Of a stretch of DNA of 64,000 nucleotides, positions 35,717 through 46,508 are shown in pieces; position 1 is the stretch's first letter, and the number at the start of each line of letters is the position of its first letter. Both the position numbers and the translations under genes were made by a program. Origin of the DNA: Lachnospira multipara ATCC 19207 (GTDB taxonomy: Bacteria; Bacillota; Clostridia; Lachnospirales; Lachnospiraceae); assembly GCF_000424105.1 (NCBI RefSeq), contig NZ_AUJG01000004.1, positions 95,598-159,597 on the forward strand, written 5' to 3'. Under the pieces are notes generated by a model, which searched no databases, had not been told where the DNA came from, and saw only the letters and a program-made list of their open reading frames with translations.

Positions 35717-36442
35717 TTATGAAAGTGGCTCCTTTGTAGGAAGTCCAGCCTTTCTTGGATACTTTTTTGATGTTTCTTTAACCTTCTTTATAAGGACTAA
35801 AGATCTGTCTATATCTGTATTTGGTAATCTAAATTTAGTGATTTTTTCAAGCTGTCCACCTAGTAATTTAATGGCTTTCTTTGCATTTTCAGCTTCTTCA
35901 TCAATCTCTCCAGACTTCATAGCTACAAAATAGCCACCTAGTTTAACATAAGGTAAATTGTACTCTGCAAGGGATGATAAATTAGCAACGGCACGAGAAA
36001 TCGCAATATCAAACTGCTCTCTTAATTCCTTGTTTCGTCCGCCATCTTCGGCTCTACTGTGGATAGTCTTAATATTTTCAAGACCTAATTTATTAATTAC
36101 CTCGTCTAAGAACTTAATTCTTTTATTAAGAGAATCAAGTAGGACAACGTCTACATTAGGAAATGCTATCTTTATAGGAAGGCCAGGAAAACCAGCCCCT
36201 GTACCAACATCTATAAGCCTTATCTTATCTGACGTAATAAGTTTGTTTGGATCAAGCACTAAGCTATCTACAAAATGCTTTAATAAAACCTCATCATATT
36301 CTGTTATACCTGTTAGGTTCATGAATTCGTTCCATTCAACAAGTGTCTCATAATACTGATTGAACTGCTCTAACTGCTTTGAATCGATTTCAACACCTAA
36401 TTCTTTAAGATTATCTATAAAAAGCATTTCTTCTTTTTTCAT
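35717..36442 (-). CDS. rsmG: 16S rRNA (guanine527-N7)-methyltransferase
   Basis: Modifies G527 in the 530 loop of 16S rRNA; loss gives low-level streptomycin resistance in other bacteria. 241 residues with the SAM-binding motif LIDVGTGAGFPGLPIKIAFP near 77 and the family signature SRAVANL near 150. Last gene of the conserved origin-proximal block, 15 bases after mnmG. Confidence 0.95.
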   Translation of the reverse strand: MKKEEMLFIDNLKELGVEIDSKQLEQFNQYYETLVEWNEFMNLTGITEYDEVLLKHFVDSLVLDPNKLITSDKIRLIDVGTGAGFPGLPIKIAFPNVDVVLLDSLNKRIKFLDEVINKLGLENIKTIHSRAEDGGRNKELREQFDIAISRAVANLSSLAEYNLPYVKLGGYFVAMKSGEIDEEAENAKKAIKLLGGQLEKITKFRLPNTDIDRSLVLIKKVKETSKKYPRKAGLPTKEPLS

Positions 36443-36457
36443 TATGCTTAATCCTTT

Positions 36458-38347
36458 CTACTTTGCAAGATTGCGTCTGTATGACTCTAAATAAACCAAT
36501 AATACAGAGATATCTGCAGGTGATACACCTGAAATTCTTGAAGCCTGGCCAATTGAACGAGGCTTGAATTTATCTAGCTTCTGCATAGCTTCTTTTCTAA
36601 GACCTGAAATAGCAAAATAATCTAATTCTTCAGGAATCATCTTACCTTCAAGCTTTTTAAAATGCTCAACCTGTCTTAACTGACGGCTAATATAACCTTC
36701 ATACTTAAGATTGATATTAACCTGTTCCTGAACATCCCAAGGAAGTTCTGGTCTATGCTTATCAATTGGAGCTAATACTTCGTAATTTAACTCTGGACGT
36801 CTAATTAATTCTGCAAGGGTTACACCTGTTGTAAGTTCTGTTGATCCGTTTTCCACAAGAACCTTCTGAACTTCTTCACTTGTCCCCACATTTACAGTTT
36901 TTACACGTTCAATTTCTTCATCTATGAGTCTAATCTTCTCATTTAACTTATTCATACGCTCATCACTAATTAAACCAATCTTGTGACCATACTTTGTTAA
37001 ACGTATATCTGCATTATCCTGTCTTAAAACAAGTCTGTATTCTGCTCTACTTGTCATCATTCTGTATGGTTCAGATGTTTCCTTAGTTACTAAGTCATCT
37101 ATTAATACACCAATGTAACTCTCTGATCTATCAAGAATTAATGGCTCTTCTTTCTTTACATAAAGCGCTGCATTTATACCAGCAATAATACCCTGTGCTG
37201 CAGCTTCTTCATAACCTGAACTACCATTAAACTGACCACCAGCAAATAAACCGCTAATCTTCTTAAATTCAAGAGAAGACTTTAACTGAATTGCGCTGAT
37301 ACAGTCATATTCGATAGCGTAGGCATTACGTACGATTTTTACATTTTCAAGGCCAGGAACAGTTCTATACATAGCATACTGAACGTCTTCTGGAAGGGAA
37401 CTACTCATACCGCCAAGATACATCTCGTTAGTGTAGAGACCCTCTGGCTCAACGAATACCTGATGTCTGTCCTTGTCTGCAAATCTAACTACCTTATCCT
37501 CAATTGATGGGCAATATCTAGGTCCTACACCGTGGATATTTCCTGAATAAAGTGGTGATCTATCAAGGTTATCTCTAATAATTTTGTGAGTCTCCTCGTT
37601 AGTATATGTCAACCAGCATGAAACCTGTTCTTTCTGGATTGATTCAGGATCTGTTGTGAATGAAAATGGAACAACTCTTTCATCGCCAAACTGCTCCGCC
37701 ATCTTAGAAAAGTCGATAGAACGCTTATCTACTCTAGCTGGAGTACCTGTCTTAAATCTTCTAACTTCAATTCCGTTATCAATTAAGCTCTGTGTCAAAT
37801 GATTTGCTGCCTGAAGGCCGTTAGGGCCTGTATATTGGCTTACATCGCCATAAATACATCTAGCCTTTAAATATACGCCAGTACATAAAACTACTGCCTT
37901 AGCGAAATATTCAGCGCCAGAAACTGTCTTAACACCAGCGATAACACCATCATTTACCATGATTTCAGAAACCTCGCCCTGTCTTACTGTTAAATTATCA
38001 GTATTCTCAAGCACCTGTCTCATATGTCTTGTGTAGTCCTGCTTATCAGCCTGTGCACGTAATGAGTGAACAGCAGGACCCTTTGAAGCGTTAAGCATCT
38101 TTGATTGTATAAATGTAGCATCGATGTTCTTACCCATTTCGCCGCCTAAGGCATCAATTTCTCTAACAAGATGTCCCTTAGAACTACCACCGATATTAGG
38201 GTTACATGGCATCATAGCGATACTGTCTACACTTACTGTAAACACGATTGTATTTAAACCCATTCTGGCACTTGCAAGGGCTGCCTCACAGCCTGCATGA
38301 CCTGCACCAACAACTACTACGTCATATTCTTCTTTAATATTATGCAT
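36458..38347 (-). CDS. mnmG: tRNA uridine-5-carboxymethylaminomethyl modification enzyme MnmG (GidA)
   Basis: An FAD-dependent partner of MnmE that makes cmnm5U34 in tRNAs. 629 residues: FAD-binding [20 protein letters not shown] at residues 11-30, [20 protein letters not shown] near 52, and [15 protein letters not shown] near 153 (each normal for the family). C-terminal helical MnmE-binding part ends with [19 protein letters not shown]. It starts 23 bases after mnmE stops. Confidence 0.96.
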   Translation of the reverse strand: MHNIKEEYDVVVVGAGHAGCEAALASARMGLNTIVFTVSVDSIAMMPCNPNIGGSSKGHLVREIDALGGEMGKNIDATFIQSKMLNASKGPAVHSLRAQADKQDYTRHMRQVLENTDNLTVRQGEVSEIMVNDGVIAGVKTVSGAEYFAKAVVLCTGVYLKARCIYGDVSQYTGPNGLQAANHLTQSLIDNGIEVRRFKTGTPARVDKRSIDFSKMAEQFGDERVVPFSFTTDPESIQKEQVSCWLTYTNEETHKIIRDNLDRSPLYSGNIHGVGPRYCPSIEDKVVRFADKDRHQVFVEPEGLYTNEMYLGGMSSSLPEDVQYAMYRTVPGLENVKIVRNAYAIEYDCISAIQLKSSLEFKKISGLFAGGQFNGSSGYEEAAAQGIIAGINAALYVKKEEPLILDRSESYIGVLIDDLVTKETSEPYRMMTSRAEYRLVLRQDNADIRLTKYGHKIGLISDERMNKLNEKIRLIDEEIERVKTVNVGTSEEVQKVLVENGSTELTTGVTLAELIRRPELNYEVLAPIDKHRPELPWDVQEQVNINLKYEGYISRQLRQVEHFKKLEGKMIPEELDYFAISGLRKEAMQKLDKFKPRSIGQASRISGVSPADISVLLVYLESYRRNLAK

Positions 38348-38370
38348 GATAACTTCCTCGATTCTTACAT

Positions 38371-39747
38371 TTACTTACCCATACAGAATCTTTCAAATAT
38401 TCTGTTTGCCAAATCATCTTCTACTTCTTCACCAACAATTAAACCAAGCTTTTCATAAGCAGTCATAAGGTCAATTGTAAGAAAATCCTCACTTACCTCT
38501 GCTTCAATTCCCTGCTTTACAAGCTCTAAACTTGCAACTGCTTCAGTTAATAATTGTTTGTGTCTTGCACTAGTTATGTAGACTTCATCATTTACTTGAA
38601 TGTTGCCATTAAAGAACATTTCCTTAATCTCATCCTCAAGATTATCAATACCAATCTCCTCTTTTGCTGAGATTGAAACTAACCTAGCATTAGGCAAATG
38701 TTTCATAATATCTTCTTTAGAAACAACCATCTCAAGATCAATCTTATTTAGAAGAACTAAAACCTTCTTATCCTTTATTAAGGACATAATTTCAAAATCA
38801 TTATCATCTAAATCACGTGTTGAATCCACAACATAAATAACCAAATCTGCATCCACTGCGTACTTCTTAGCTTTCTGCACACCAATGTTTTCCACAATGT
38901 CATCTGTCTTTCTAATTCCTGCTGTATCCACAAGATTTAGAGTGATTCCAGATAGGTTAATTGACTCCTCAAGCACATCTCTTGTAGTGCCCTCAATGTC
39001 AGTAACTATGGCCCTTTCAGCCCTTGCAAGGACATTGAGAAGTGATGACTTACCAGCATTAGTTTTACCCAATATTACAGTGCTAATACCATCATGTATA
39101 ATGCGCCCATTTTCAAAGGTTTTCAACAGTTTATTCACATTATCCACAAGGTTATCCACATCTTTTGTCATCTTATCTACATTATCATTAATATCAATAT
39201 GTTCTGGATCATCTAGTGCAGCCTCAATAAAAGCCACATTATTTAAGATAATCTCTCTATATCCTTTAATCTTTTCAGATAATTTTCCATTTAATTGCTT
39301 TACAGAGGACTTTAATGCTAAGTCATTCTTAGCATTAATAATATCAATTACGGCCTCAGCTTGAGATAAATCAATACGTCCATTTAAGAAGGCACGCTTT
39401 GTAAACTCGCCTGGTTCTGCTAGTCTTGCACCACTCTTTAGGACTATCTCTAAAATCCTTTTTGTTACAAGTATTCCACCGTGACAATCAATTTCAACAA
39501 TGTCCTCACGTGTATATGTATTAGGAGCTTTCATTACAATAACTAGCACTTCATCTATTAGTTTATCCTCATAGACGATATTGCCATAATGAACTGTATG
39601 AGAAGCTACATTTTTCAATTTAATATTCTTTTTTGACAAAAATAAGCTATCAACTATATCGATTGCTTCACTTCCGCTTACTCTTATTATACTAATTCCT
39701 CCACTAGACATGGTGCTAGTAGAGATAGCAGCTATTGTATCAACCAT
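38371..39747 (-). CDS. mnmE: tRNA modification GTPase MnmE (TrmE)
   Basis: 458 residues. The N-terminal folate-binding domain ([23 protein letters not shown]) is followed by a helical domain with an inserted G domain: G1 [12 protein letters not shown] near 229, G2/G3 IEGTTRD and DTAGIR (near 250-280), G4 LNKIDL near 340. The C-terminus ends in FCMGK, the CxGK motif of the modification site. Works with MnmG encoded next. First gene of the mnmE-mnmG-rsmG group. Confidence 0.96.
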   Translation of the reverse strand: MVDTIAAISTSTMSSGGISIIRVSGSEAIDIVDSLFLSKKNIKLKNVASHTVHYGNIVYEDKLIDEVLVIVMKAPNTYTREDIVEIDCHGGILVTKRILEIVLKSGARLAEPGEFTKRAFLNGRIDLSQAEAVIDIINAKNDLALKSSVKQLNGKLSEKIKGYREIILNNVAFIEAALDDPEHIDINDNVDKMTKDVDNLVDNVNKLLKTFENGRIIHDGISTVILGKTNAGKSSLLNVLARAERAIVTDIEGTTRDVLEESINLSGITLNLVDTAGIRKTDDIVENIGVQKAKKYAVDADLVIYVVDSTRDLDDNDFEIMSLIKDKKVLVLLNKIDLEMVVSKEDIMKHLPNARLVSISAKEEIGIDNLEDEIKEMFFNGNIQVNDEVYITSARHKQLLTEAVASLELVKQGIEAEVSEDFLTIDLMTAYEKLGLIVGEEVEDDLANRIFERFCMGK

Positions 39748-39824
39748 AACTTTCCTCTTAATCTTAACTCATTCTTAAGTCTAATCAACAAGACTTAATT
39801 TAACCTATATCTTTACAAAATACA

Positions 39825-39862
39825 AGACAAGATGAGTGAATATTGTCTCACCCATCTTGTCT
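39825..39862 (-). terminator. Hairpin after jag, probable terminator
   Basis: AGACAAGATG.GTGA pairs with TC.CA..CATCTTGTCT. On the minus strand it is followed by TGTATTTTG, a weak T-run. Confidence 0.6.
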
Positions 39863-39885
39863 GTAATAAACATGTTTTATACAAA

Positions 39886-40734
39886 TTAATATCTGTTGTT
39901 ATATCTATTATTGTTGTCTCTTCTATTGTTATATCTGTTATAGCTATTAGCATTAGCTGGCTTTTCCTTATCAAGGAATACAACAACATGTCTAAATGGC
40001 TCTTCGCCTTCAGACTTTGTAGAAACAAACTTATCATTCTGAAGAGTTGAATGAATAATTCTTCTCTCATATGGATTCATTGGCTCTAATGAAACAGCAC
40101 GTCTGCTTCTCTTAACCTTATATGCAATATTCTTTGCAAGGGATTCAAGAGTTTCCTTACGTCTATTTCTATAGTTTTCTGTATCGATCTTAATACGAAC
40201 GTACTTTTCCTTACCCTTATTAACAACAAGGCTTGTAAGGTACTGGATAGAATCAAGTGTCTGACCTCTCTTACCGATTAAAACACCCATTCCTTCACCA
40301 AGAAGTTCAACATTAACGCTTTCTTCAACTTCGTCAAATGAAATCTTAACATCAACATCCATATTCATTGCCTTAAACATATTGTTAAGGAATGTAGAAA
40401 TTCTTCTTTCAATTTCTTCGTTAGAAAGTGTAGCCTTAGTCTCTGTCTTAACTTCAGCTGTTGCTTCTGCCTTAGCTTCTACAACTTCTTCAGCCTTAGG
40501 AGCTTCTGAAACCACTGTTTCTTCCTTTACAGGAGCTGCTTCTTCAAGAATTGCTGGCTTATGACCCTTTTTCCAAGCCTTAATTCTAGCATCCTTAGAA
40601 CCAATTCCTAAGAAACCATTGCTACCCTTTTCAACAACATCATATTCAATATCATCACTAGTTGTGCCAAGCTCTAAACAAGCATTAGTAATAGCCTCTT
40701 CTAGTGACTTTCCTGTAACTTCAACAAAATCCAT
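39886..40734 (-). CDS. jag: Jag/KhpB RNA-binding protein
   Basis: 282 residues: Jag_N domain (about 1-52, with FVEVTGKSLEEAI and NGFLGIGSKDA), an Ala/Glu-rich linker (about 60-105), a KH domain with GEGMGVLIGKRGQTLDSIQYL (near 145), an R3H domain with LEPMNPYERRIIHSTLQ (near 230), and an Asn/Arg/Tyr-rich tail NRYNNRRDNNNRYNNRY that is disordered. Jag pairs with KhpA and regulates RNA and cell-wall synthesis in other Firmicutes. Encoded 44 bases after yidC. Confidence 0.93.
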   Translation of the reverse strand: MDFVEVTGKSLEEAITNACLELGTTSDDIEYDVVEKGSNGFLGIGSKDARIKAWKKGHKPAILEEAAPVKEETVVSEAPKAEEVVEAKAEATAEVKTETKATLSNEEIERRISTFLNNMFKAMNMDVDVKISFDEVEESVNVELLGEGMGVLIGKRGQTLDSIQYLTSLVVNKGKEKYVRIKIDTENYRNRRKETLESLAKNIAYKVKRSRRAVSLEPMNPYERRIIHSTLQNDKFVSTKSEGEEPFRHVVVFLDKEKPANANSYNRYNNRRDNNNRYNNRY

Positions 40735-40778
40735 TACTTTTTCCCTCTCTTCTATATTTATTTTATTTGTGATTATAA

Positions 40779-41990
40779 CTACTTCTTATTGCTTTCGTTA
40801 TACTCTGAAACCATATTAGCTTTTGATGCTAAAGAACCAGCCTTAGAATGTTTAACATTCTTTGCTGCAGCCTTTAAATCAGCAATCTTCTTATCGTTAG
40901 CATCTTTCTTTGCCTGTAAATTACGTACTCTATCTTCAGTAGTTACCTTCTTAGCACTAACCTTAGCATTCTTAGTTATTGTTTCAGCAGGTAAGCCCTG
41001 TTTAGCTCTCTTCTTATTACGCTTTTCAATGTTCTTTTGAACAATAGCATCTGTACCAATCTTATCATAATATCTGTTGATGCAAATGTACATAATAGTC
41101 TGAATTACAGCTGTAGCAATCCAATATAAACCAAGACCTGCAGGTACTGAGATTGCAATGAAAGCAGACATAATTGGCATAAATAATGTCATCATCTTCA
41201 TTGATGCTGCTGCTGGGTTATCATCATCAGTAGCCTGAGACATACCAGCCTGTGAAACCTTAACACTAATAAACTGTGTTACACCTGCTAAAATAGGTAT
41301 TAAAATTGGTAAACTTAGTGAAAAGCCAGGTGCCTGAGACATATTAACACCTAAAAATGTGTTAACCTGCTTAATTTTATCGTAATTTTCTGTAATTAAA
41401 GAAGCCATTGAAGGAAAAGCATCCTTTAACTGATTCCACTGATCAGCTGAAAAACTGTTTAATCCAACAATTGCAGCCTTTGTTGAAGACCAATCCACAT
41501 TGCTAGCAATACTTGATAATGTATCCTGATAACCATCAATACTTGAAAGTCCAGTTGAACCATTACCTAAGATATTAGTAAATAATACCTTAATTGATGA
41601 AATATAAAGAGGTATCTTCTGGAATACCTGATATAATGCAAATAAAATAGGCATCTGAATTAATAACTGAACACATGAGCCCCACTGTGAAACACCGTAT
41701 TTCTCATATACAGCCTTTGTTTCAGCCTGCATCTTTAACATTGCATCTTGGTCGCCACGCTTATCCTTATATTTATTCTGAATCTCTTTGATTTCAGGAT
41801 TCATAATAGAAGTAAGCTTTGACATCTTCTGCTGCTTTACTGTTAGTGGTAACATTAAAAGCTTAACCAATAATGTGAAAACAACAATTGCTATAGCAAC
41901 ATTTCCAATACCAATAACATCTAGACCCTTATATAAAATGTCAAGAATGGCACCTAAAAATGTAGCTATAGGTTGAATTATGTTATTCAT
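40779..41990 (-). CDS. yidC: Membrane protein insertase YidC
   Basis: An Oxa1-family insertase of 403 residues without the large periplasmic domain, as in Gram-positives. The conserved core has a Lys-rich C1 loop (VKQQKMSKLTSIMNPEIKEIQNKYK), the hydrophilic-groove Arg region, and membrane helices to about 310, followed by a basic tail (about 320-403). Start overlaps yidD by four bases. A signal-like first helix lies at residues 5-30. Confidence 0.93.
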   Translation of the reverse strand: MNNIIQPIATFLGAILDILYKGLDVIGIGNVAIAIVVFTLLVKLLMLPLTVKQQKMSKLTSIMNPEIKEIQNKYKDKRGDQDAMLKMQAETKAVYEKYGVSQWGSCVQLLIQMPILFALYQVFQKIPLYISSIKVLFTNILGNGSTGLSSIDGYQDTLSSIASNVDWSSTKAAIVGLNSFSADQWNQLKDAFPSMASLITENYDKIKQVNTFLGVNMSQAPGFSLSLPILIPILAGVTQFISVKVSQAGMSQATDDDNPAAASMKMMTLFMPIMSAFIAISVPAGLGLYWIATAVIQTIMYICINRYYDKIGTDAIVQKNIEKRNKKRAKQGLPAETITKNAKVSAKKVTTEDRVRNLQAKKDANDKKIADLKAAAKNVKHSKAGSLASKANMVSEYNESNKK

Positions 41991-42271
41991 TCTTTACTTT
42001 TTCCTCCCTGTTTACGATGAAATCTCTTACGCCACTGGTATTTACCAACTGGGACTGGATCAAATCCAGCTCTAACAAAAGGATTGCATCTAAGTATTCT
42101 TTTGAAAGCCAACCACCCACCTAAGATAACTCCATACATCTCAACCGCCTCCATAGCGTATTGAGAACATGTGGGAATATAAGCACACATCTTTCCACCC
42201 TTATAAGGCGAAATTGCAAGCTGATAGAAACGAATCAGCTTTAAAACTATCTTTTTACCTATATTCTTCAC
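41987..42271 (-). CDS. yidD: Membrane protein insertion efficiency factor YidD
   Basis: 94 residues, start GTG preceded by AAGGAAG. The family signature is IPTCSQYAMEAVEMYGVILGGWLAFKRILRCNPF (about residues 31-65), with a basic C-terminal tail. Helps insert membrane proteins together with YidC. Normal position between rnpA and yidC. Confidence 0.93.
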   Translation of the reverse strand: MKNIGKKIVLKLIRFYQLAISPYKGGKMCAYIPTCSQYAMEAVEMYGVILGGWLAFKRILRCNPFVRAGFDPVPVGKYQWRKRFHRKQGGKSKE

Positions 42272-42288
42272 TTGTAACTTCCTTACAA

Positions 42289-42630
42289 CTACTTATATAT
42301 TCTATGTAGTCTTAATAAATGTATCATTGACTCCGCTGTTTCTTTATAACCCTTATCTTTAAGATTAGCTCTAGCTACAACTACATAGTCATAACCATCG
42401 GGTATGTGATCAGTATTAAGACGAAAAGCCTCCCTAATCAATCTAGCTAACCTGTGTCGGACAATACTATTCCCGACTTTTTTGCTCACAGATACACCAA
42501 GTTTTTTCGTATCCGTTCCGTTCTTTCTTATATACATAATCAAATTTCTATTAGCCATAGAAACTCTATTATCGTATACATTCTTAAATTCAATATTACT
42601 TCTTAATGTTTCGAAATCCTTGTACTTCAT
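42289..42630 (-). CDS. rnpA: Ribonuclease P protein component
   Basis: 113 residues, basic. The RNR motif segment [23 protein letters not shown] (about residues 54-76) is typical. Binds the RNase P RNA to mature tRNA 5' ends. The ATG giving MKYKDFE is preferred over the in-frame GTG two codons earlier, because GTAGGG then stands as the ribosome-binding site. A terminator lies between it and rpmH. Confidence 0.94.
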   Translation of the reverse strand: MKYKDFETLRSNIEFKNVYDNRVSMANRNLIMYIRKNGTDTKKLGVSVSKKVGNSIVRHRLARLIREAFRLNTDHIPDGYDYVVVARANLKDKGYKETAESMIHLLRLHRIYK

Positions 42631-42715
42631 AAACACCCTACCAAACTATTCTTTTATTCTTCATTATTATAAATCTAATTGCCTAAGATTTAAAATCAAT
42701 CTTAGAAAATATAAA

Positions 42716-42744
42716 TAAAAAAGGACCTTCTAATAAGAAGGTCC
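42716..42744 (-). terminator. Terminator between rpmH and rnpA
   Basis: On the minus strand GGACCTTC, loop TTATTA, GAAGGTCC and a run of seven T. rnpA therefore needs its own promoter or read-through. Confidence 0.88.
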
Positions 42745-42754
42745 AATAAAGCTA

Positions 42755-42889
42755 TTAAGCTGAAAGATTCTTTCTGCCCTTTGCTCTTCTTGCTGCTAAA
42801 ACTTTTCTTCCGCCTGCGCTGCTCATTCTTGCTCTGAAACCATGAACCTTAGCTCTCTGTCTTGTTTTTGGCTGAAATGTCATCTTCAT
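42755..42889 (-). CDS. rpmH: 50S ribosomal protein L34
   Basis: A 44-residue, very basic protein, [20 protein letters not shown] followed by [24 protein letters not shown] split here for length. It matches L34 along its whole length. Ribosome-binding site GGAGG, 9 bases before the ATG. It begins the minus-strand block that runs away from oriC. Confidence 0.97.
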   Translation of the reverse strand: MKMTFQPKTRQRAKVHGFRARMSSAGGRKVLAARRAKGRKNLSA

Positions 42890-43041
42890 ACTATATACAC
42901 CTCCTTTATTACCACTTTATGTATATGGTAGGAATAATTTATCTTGTAAAAATTCAAAACATCCCTCTAATTATATTTATTCGATAGATGAAAGTCAAGT
43001 AATTCAAAATCGAAAAAGCTATAATTTTGACAAATCCCCAC

Positions 43042-43260
43042 TAATCCACAATTTATACAAAGTTATGCACATTTTGTTGATAACTTGTGGATAAGTGTGG
43101 ATTTGTATCTGAATAACTGTGTGTAAATCTAAAGAATCCCCTATTCAAGCGCCTTTGGACTGTGTGTAATTTATCCACAGCTACGTTAATAGTTGCATTT
43201 TATCAACTATTAGCTAAAGTTTTCCACAATCTAAATTGTGGAATTTGTGGAGAAATCCAC
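43042..43260. other. oriC, upstream DnaA-box cluster
   Basis: Non-coding region between rpmH and dnaA (42890-43619). Boxes: TTATGCACA at 43063-43071, TGTGGATAA at 43086-43094, TTATCCACA at 43171-43179, and weaker matches at 43042 (TAATCCACA), 43053 (TTATACAAA), 43096 (TGTGGATTT), 43119 and several TTTCCACA/TTGTGGA forms at 43221-43260. The rest of this 730-base gap is AT-rich and carries the dnaA promoter. Confidence 0.88.
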
Positions 43261-43521
43261 AAAGCCCCTAACCGTGCGGGTTTCATATCTATAATATAGA
43301 TTACTAAGAATAGTTAGAGCCATTTTTATTAAAAATGTTACTCCTTTTTAAAGGCTACTCAAATCCTTATTTCTTGAAAAATCCACTTAAATGATGTATT
43401 ATGTTATGGAATGTGTTTTTAGTGGAAATCTACCTAAATTATAGCTATTTAGGGCTAATTACATTTTCAAAATCCGCAATATAGATAAAGAGTGCTTTAT
43501 ATGATTGGCTAAAGACTGACT

Positions 43522-43551
43522 TTTACACAAGCTGTTTTTACTTATTATATA
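43522..43551 (+). promoter_or_regulatory. Probable dnaA promoter
   Basis: TTTACA, 18 bases, TATATA, about 70 bases before the dnaA ATG. The DnaA boxes upstream allow autoregulation. By-eye match. Confidence 0.5.
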
Positions 43552-43619
43552 AGGTAGACATTTTTTATTTACTTAGAATTTTCTTCTTTATCTATAACTA
43601 ACTATTTGGAGTAATAAAT

Positions 43620-44978
43620 ATGGAAGAATTAATGAGTAAGTGGGAGGAAATACTTACCACATTTAAAGAACAACATGATATTCCTGACGTTTCTTTCAAG
43701 ACATGGATTGTACCAATTCAGCCATATTCTGTTGATGGTGATAATATAACTTTAGTTTATTGCAATAAGAAAGATCAATCATCATCATCTGCTGATTTAG
43801 GTATATCTTACATTGAAAAGAAATATCTAAGTTTATTAGAGGCAACTACAAGCGAAGTGCTTAATAGAATTTGCCATCTAAGATTAATCTCTGATGCAGA
43901 AAAGAAGAAGGAAGAAACAAGAAAGACTTCTAATTCTTCTAATAATATTGCTATTCAGAATCTTAATCCAGCTTATGTTTTTGATACTTTTGTCATTGGT
44001 AATAACAACAACCTAGCTCATGCTGCATCTCTTGCAGTAGCTGAGACACCAGGCCAAGTGTATAACCCACTATTTATCTATGGTGGTGTTGGACTTGGAA
44101 AGACTCACCTTATGCAGGCGATTGCTCATTACATTATTGATAATGATCCAAGCAAGAAGGTATTGTATGTTACATCAGAAACATTCACTAATGAATTGAT
44201 CGAATCAGTAAAAACTAATAAGAACTCAGAATTTAGAAATAAATATAGAAACATCGATGTTCTTCTTATCGATGATATTCAGTTTATTATAGGTAAGGAA
44301 TCAACTCAGGAAGAGTTCTTCCATACTTTTAATGCGTTATACCAGGATGGAAAGCAGATCGTTATTTCTTCAGATAGACCTCCTAAGGAAATGGAGACAT
44401 TATCTGACAGATTAAGAACTAGATTTGAGAGTGGTTTACCAGTAGATATTCAGATTCCTACTTATGAAACTAAGATGGCTATTATTAATAAGAAGGCCGA
44501 GACTCTCAAAATCGATTTACCAAACGATGTTAAGGACTATGTTGCTACTAATATAAAGTCAAGTATTAGAGAGCTAGAGGGTGCGCTTACTAAATTATCT
44601 GCATTTTCAAGACTTTCTCATACACCAATGACTGTTGAATTTGCAGAAACAACATTAAAAGACCTTATTTCACCAGATTCTAAAAAGGAAATTACACCTG
44701 AATACATCATTCAGATTGTTTCAGAGCATACACATGTATCTGCAGACGATATAATTTCCAAGAAAAGAAGCGCTGGTATTGCTTATGCAAGACAGATCGT
44801 TATGTATTTATGTAGAGAGATGACTTCAGCACCTCTTCAGGCCATCGGTAGTGCCTTAGGTGGACGTGACCATACAACGGTTATCCACGGTATTTCAAAG
44901 ATGCAGGAAGAAGTTGCTAACAATCCTCAAACTAAGGAAACTGTTGATATTCTCATTAAAAAGATCAATCCAGATTGA
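43620..44978 (+). CDS. dnaA: Chromosomal replication initiator DnaA
   Basis: 452 residues. Domain I (about 1-90) is followed by a short linker; the AAA+ domain has Walker A GGVGLGKTHLMQ near 157, Walker B VLLIDDIQFI near 218 and the sensor arginine region LSDRLRTRFESGL near 262. Domain IV carries the DnaA signature GGRDHTTVIHGISKM near 420 that reads DnaA boxes. Binds clusters of boxes on both sides of its gene. TTGGAG precedes the ATG. Confidence 0.97.
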   Translation: MEELMSKWEEILTTFKEQHDIPDVSFKTWIVPIQPYSVDGDNITLVYCNKKDQSSSSADLGISYIEKKYLSLLEATTSEVLNRICHLRLISDAEKKKEETRKTSNSSNNIAIQNLNPAYVFDTFVIGNNNNLAHAASLAVAETPGQVYNPLFIYGGVGLGKTHLMQAIAHYIIDNDPSKKVLYVTSETFTNELIESVKTNKNSEFRNKYRNIDVLLIDDIQFIIGKESTQEEFFHTFNALYQDGKQIVISSDRPPKEMETLSDRLRTRFESGLPVDIQIPTYETKMAIINKKAETLKIDLPNDVKDYVATNIKSSIRELEGALTKLSAFSRLSHTPMTVEFAETTLKDLISPDSKKEITPEYIIQIVSEHTHVSADDIISKKRSAGIAYARQIVMYLCREMTSAPLQAIGSALGGRDHTTVIHGISKMQEEVANNPQTKETVDILIKKINPD

Positions 44979-45001
44979 TTTTATTAACAAATACTCACAG
45001 G

Positions 45002-45307
45002 TTATCCACAGTTATCCACCGACTTATTAACAATTTGGGCTGTTTTTAGACAAATTTTTGATAACTATGTGGATAACTTGTTTATCAGATGTTACTTATA
45101 TGTTGATTGAACTTTATAACTCATTTTAATGATTTTAATTAAATTTTTGACCGGGACTTATCCATAATTCATTCACATCAAAAATCGATCGTTTTAACAC
45201 AGTTATCAAATTCAAGCAACCCAGTAGCAGTAAGGCTTCAACATATTTTTAAACTTTTCCACACTGCCTACTACTACGACTACGAAAATATATATATTTA
45301 TATATGG
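45002..45307. other. oriC, downstream box cluster and DNA-unwinding element
   Basis: In the dnaA-dnaN gap: TTATCCACA at 45002-45010, TTATCCACC at 45012-45020, TGTGGATAA at 45068-45076, TTATCCATA at 45158-45166 and TTTTCCACA at 45255-45263. The last box is followed by a short GC step (CTGC), CTA/CGA triplets (45268-45283, read as DnaA-trios on the other strand) and an AT-only run to 45307. This is the order of the B. subtilis basal unwinding system. A GCGAC-AGA-GTCGC hairpin follows at 45308-45320. Confidence 0.8.
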
Positions 45308-45348
45308 CGACAGAGTCGCATTAATAACTGAAAGGAGTTTTACACATC

Positions 45349-46452
45349 ATGAAATTAGTTTTTACAAAATCTAATTTAACTAAAGCAGTTAATATCGTAA
45401 TGAAAGCTGTTCCTACTAGAACAACAATGACTATCCTTGAATGTATCTTAATTGATGCAACTACTAATGTTATTAAATTTACAGCTAACGATATGGAACT
45501 TGGTATCGAGACTATCGTTGAGGGTGACATTATTGAAAAAGGTAAAGTAGCTTTAGATGCTAAGTTTTTCTCTGAATTTATTAGAAAACTTCCTGATAAT
45601 GAAATAACATTAGAAACAGACAATAATTTCGTTGCTACTATTGAATGTGAGAACACAAAGATTAATATTGCAGGTAAGTCTGGTGAAGATTTTTCATATC
45701 TTCCAGCTATTGTTAAAGAAAAGAAGATTACATTATCTCAGTTTAGCTTAAGAGAAGTAATCAATCAGACACTTTTCTCTATATCTATGTTAGATAATAA
45801 TAAATTAATGACAGGTGAATTATTTGAAGTATCAGATAATAAGCTTAAGGTTGTTGGTCTTGATGGACATAGAATTGCTATTCGTAATGTAACTTTAGAG
45901 GAACACTACAATACAATTAAGGCTATTGTTCCAGGTAAGACATTATCAGAAATTAGTAAGATTTTATCTACTGATGCAGAAGCTATGGTAAATGTTTACT
46001 TTACTAATAATCATATTCTTTTCGAATTCGATAATACATTAGTAGTTTCAAGATTAATTGAAGGTGATTACTTCAAGATTGATCAGATGTTATCTAATGA
46101 TTACGAAACTAAGATTACTATTAACAAAAAGGAATTCTTAGAATCAATAGATAGAGCTAACTTATTCATCAAGGAAAGTGATAAGAAGCCAATCATTATC
46201 AGCATCCAGGATGGTTCCCTTAAGGTAAATGTTAAGTCAGCTATCGGTAACTTTGATGAGAACATCGAAATCAATAAAGACGGTAAGGACATTATGATTG
46301 GTTTCAATCCTAAATTCCTTATTGATGCATTAAGAGTAATCGATGATGAAACAGTAGATATTTACTTAGTTAATCCAAAGTCTCCTTGCTTTATTAGAGA
46401 TAAGGAGCAGAATTATGTTTATTTAATTCTTCCAGTTAATTTTGTAGCTTAA
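45349..46452 (+). CDS. dnaN: DNA polymerase III beta subunit (sliding clamp)
   Basis: 367 residues with the three-fold beta-clamp layout: MKLVFTKSNLTKAVNIVMKAV at the start, VVGLDGHRIAIRN near 170 and the C-terminal VYLILPVNF typical of DnaN. Forms the ring that holds polymerase on DNA. Ribosome-binding site AAAGGAG. Second gene of the plus-strand origin block. Confidence 0.96.
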   Translation: MKLVFTKSNLTKAVNIVMKAVPTRTTMTILECILIDATTNVIKFTANDMELGIETIVEGDIIEKGKVALDAKFFSEFIRKLPDNEITLETDNNFVATIECENTKINIAGKSGEDFSYLPAIVKEKKITLSQFSLREVINQTLFSISMLDNNKLMTGELFEVSDNKLKVVGLDGHRIAIRNVTLEEHYNTIKAIVPGKTLSEISKILSTDAEAMVNVYFTNNHILFEFDNTLVVSRLIEGDYFKIDQMLSNDYETKITINKKEFLESIDRANLFIKESDKKPIIISIQDGSLKVNVKSAIGNFDENIEINKDGKDIMIGFNPKFLIDALRVIDDETVDIYLVNPKSPCFIRDKEQNYVYLILPVNFVA

Positions 46453-46508
46453 TACCGGTTAAATTTAGATTTAACTTAGTATTTTTGTTAGATATTTTTA
46501 AAATATAC

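Noticed and set aside
39813..40070. Open frame overlapping the 3' end of jag
   Set aside because: Composition follows the jag tail in another frame; no start signal.
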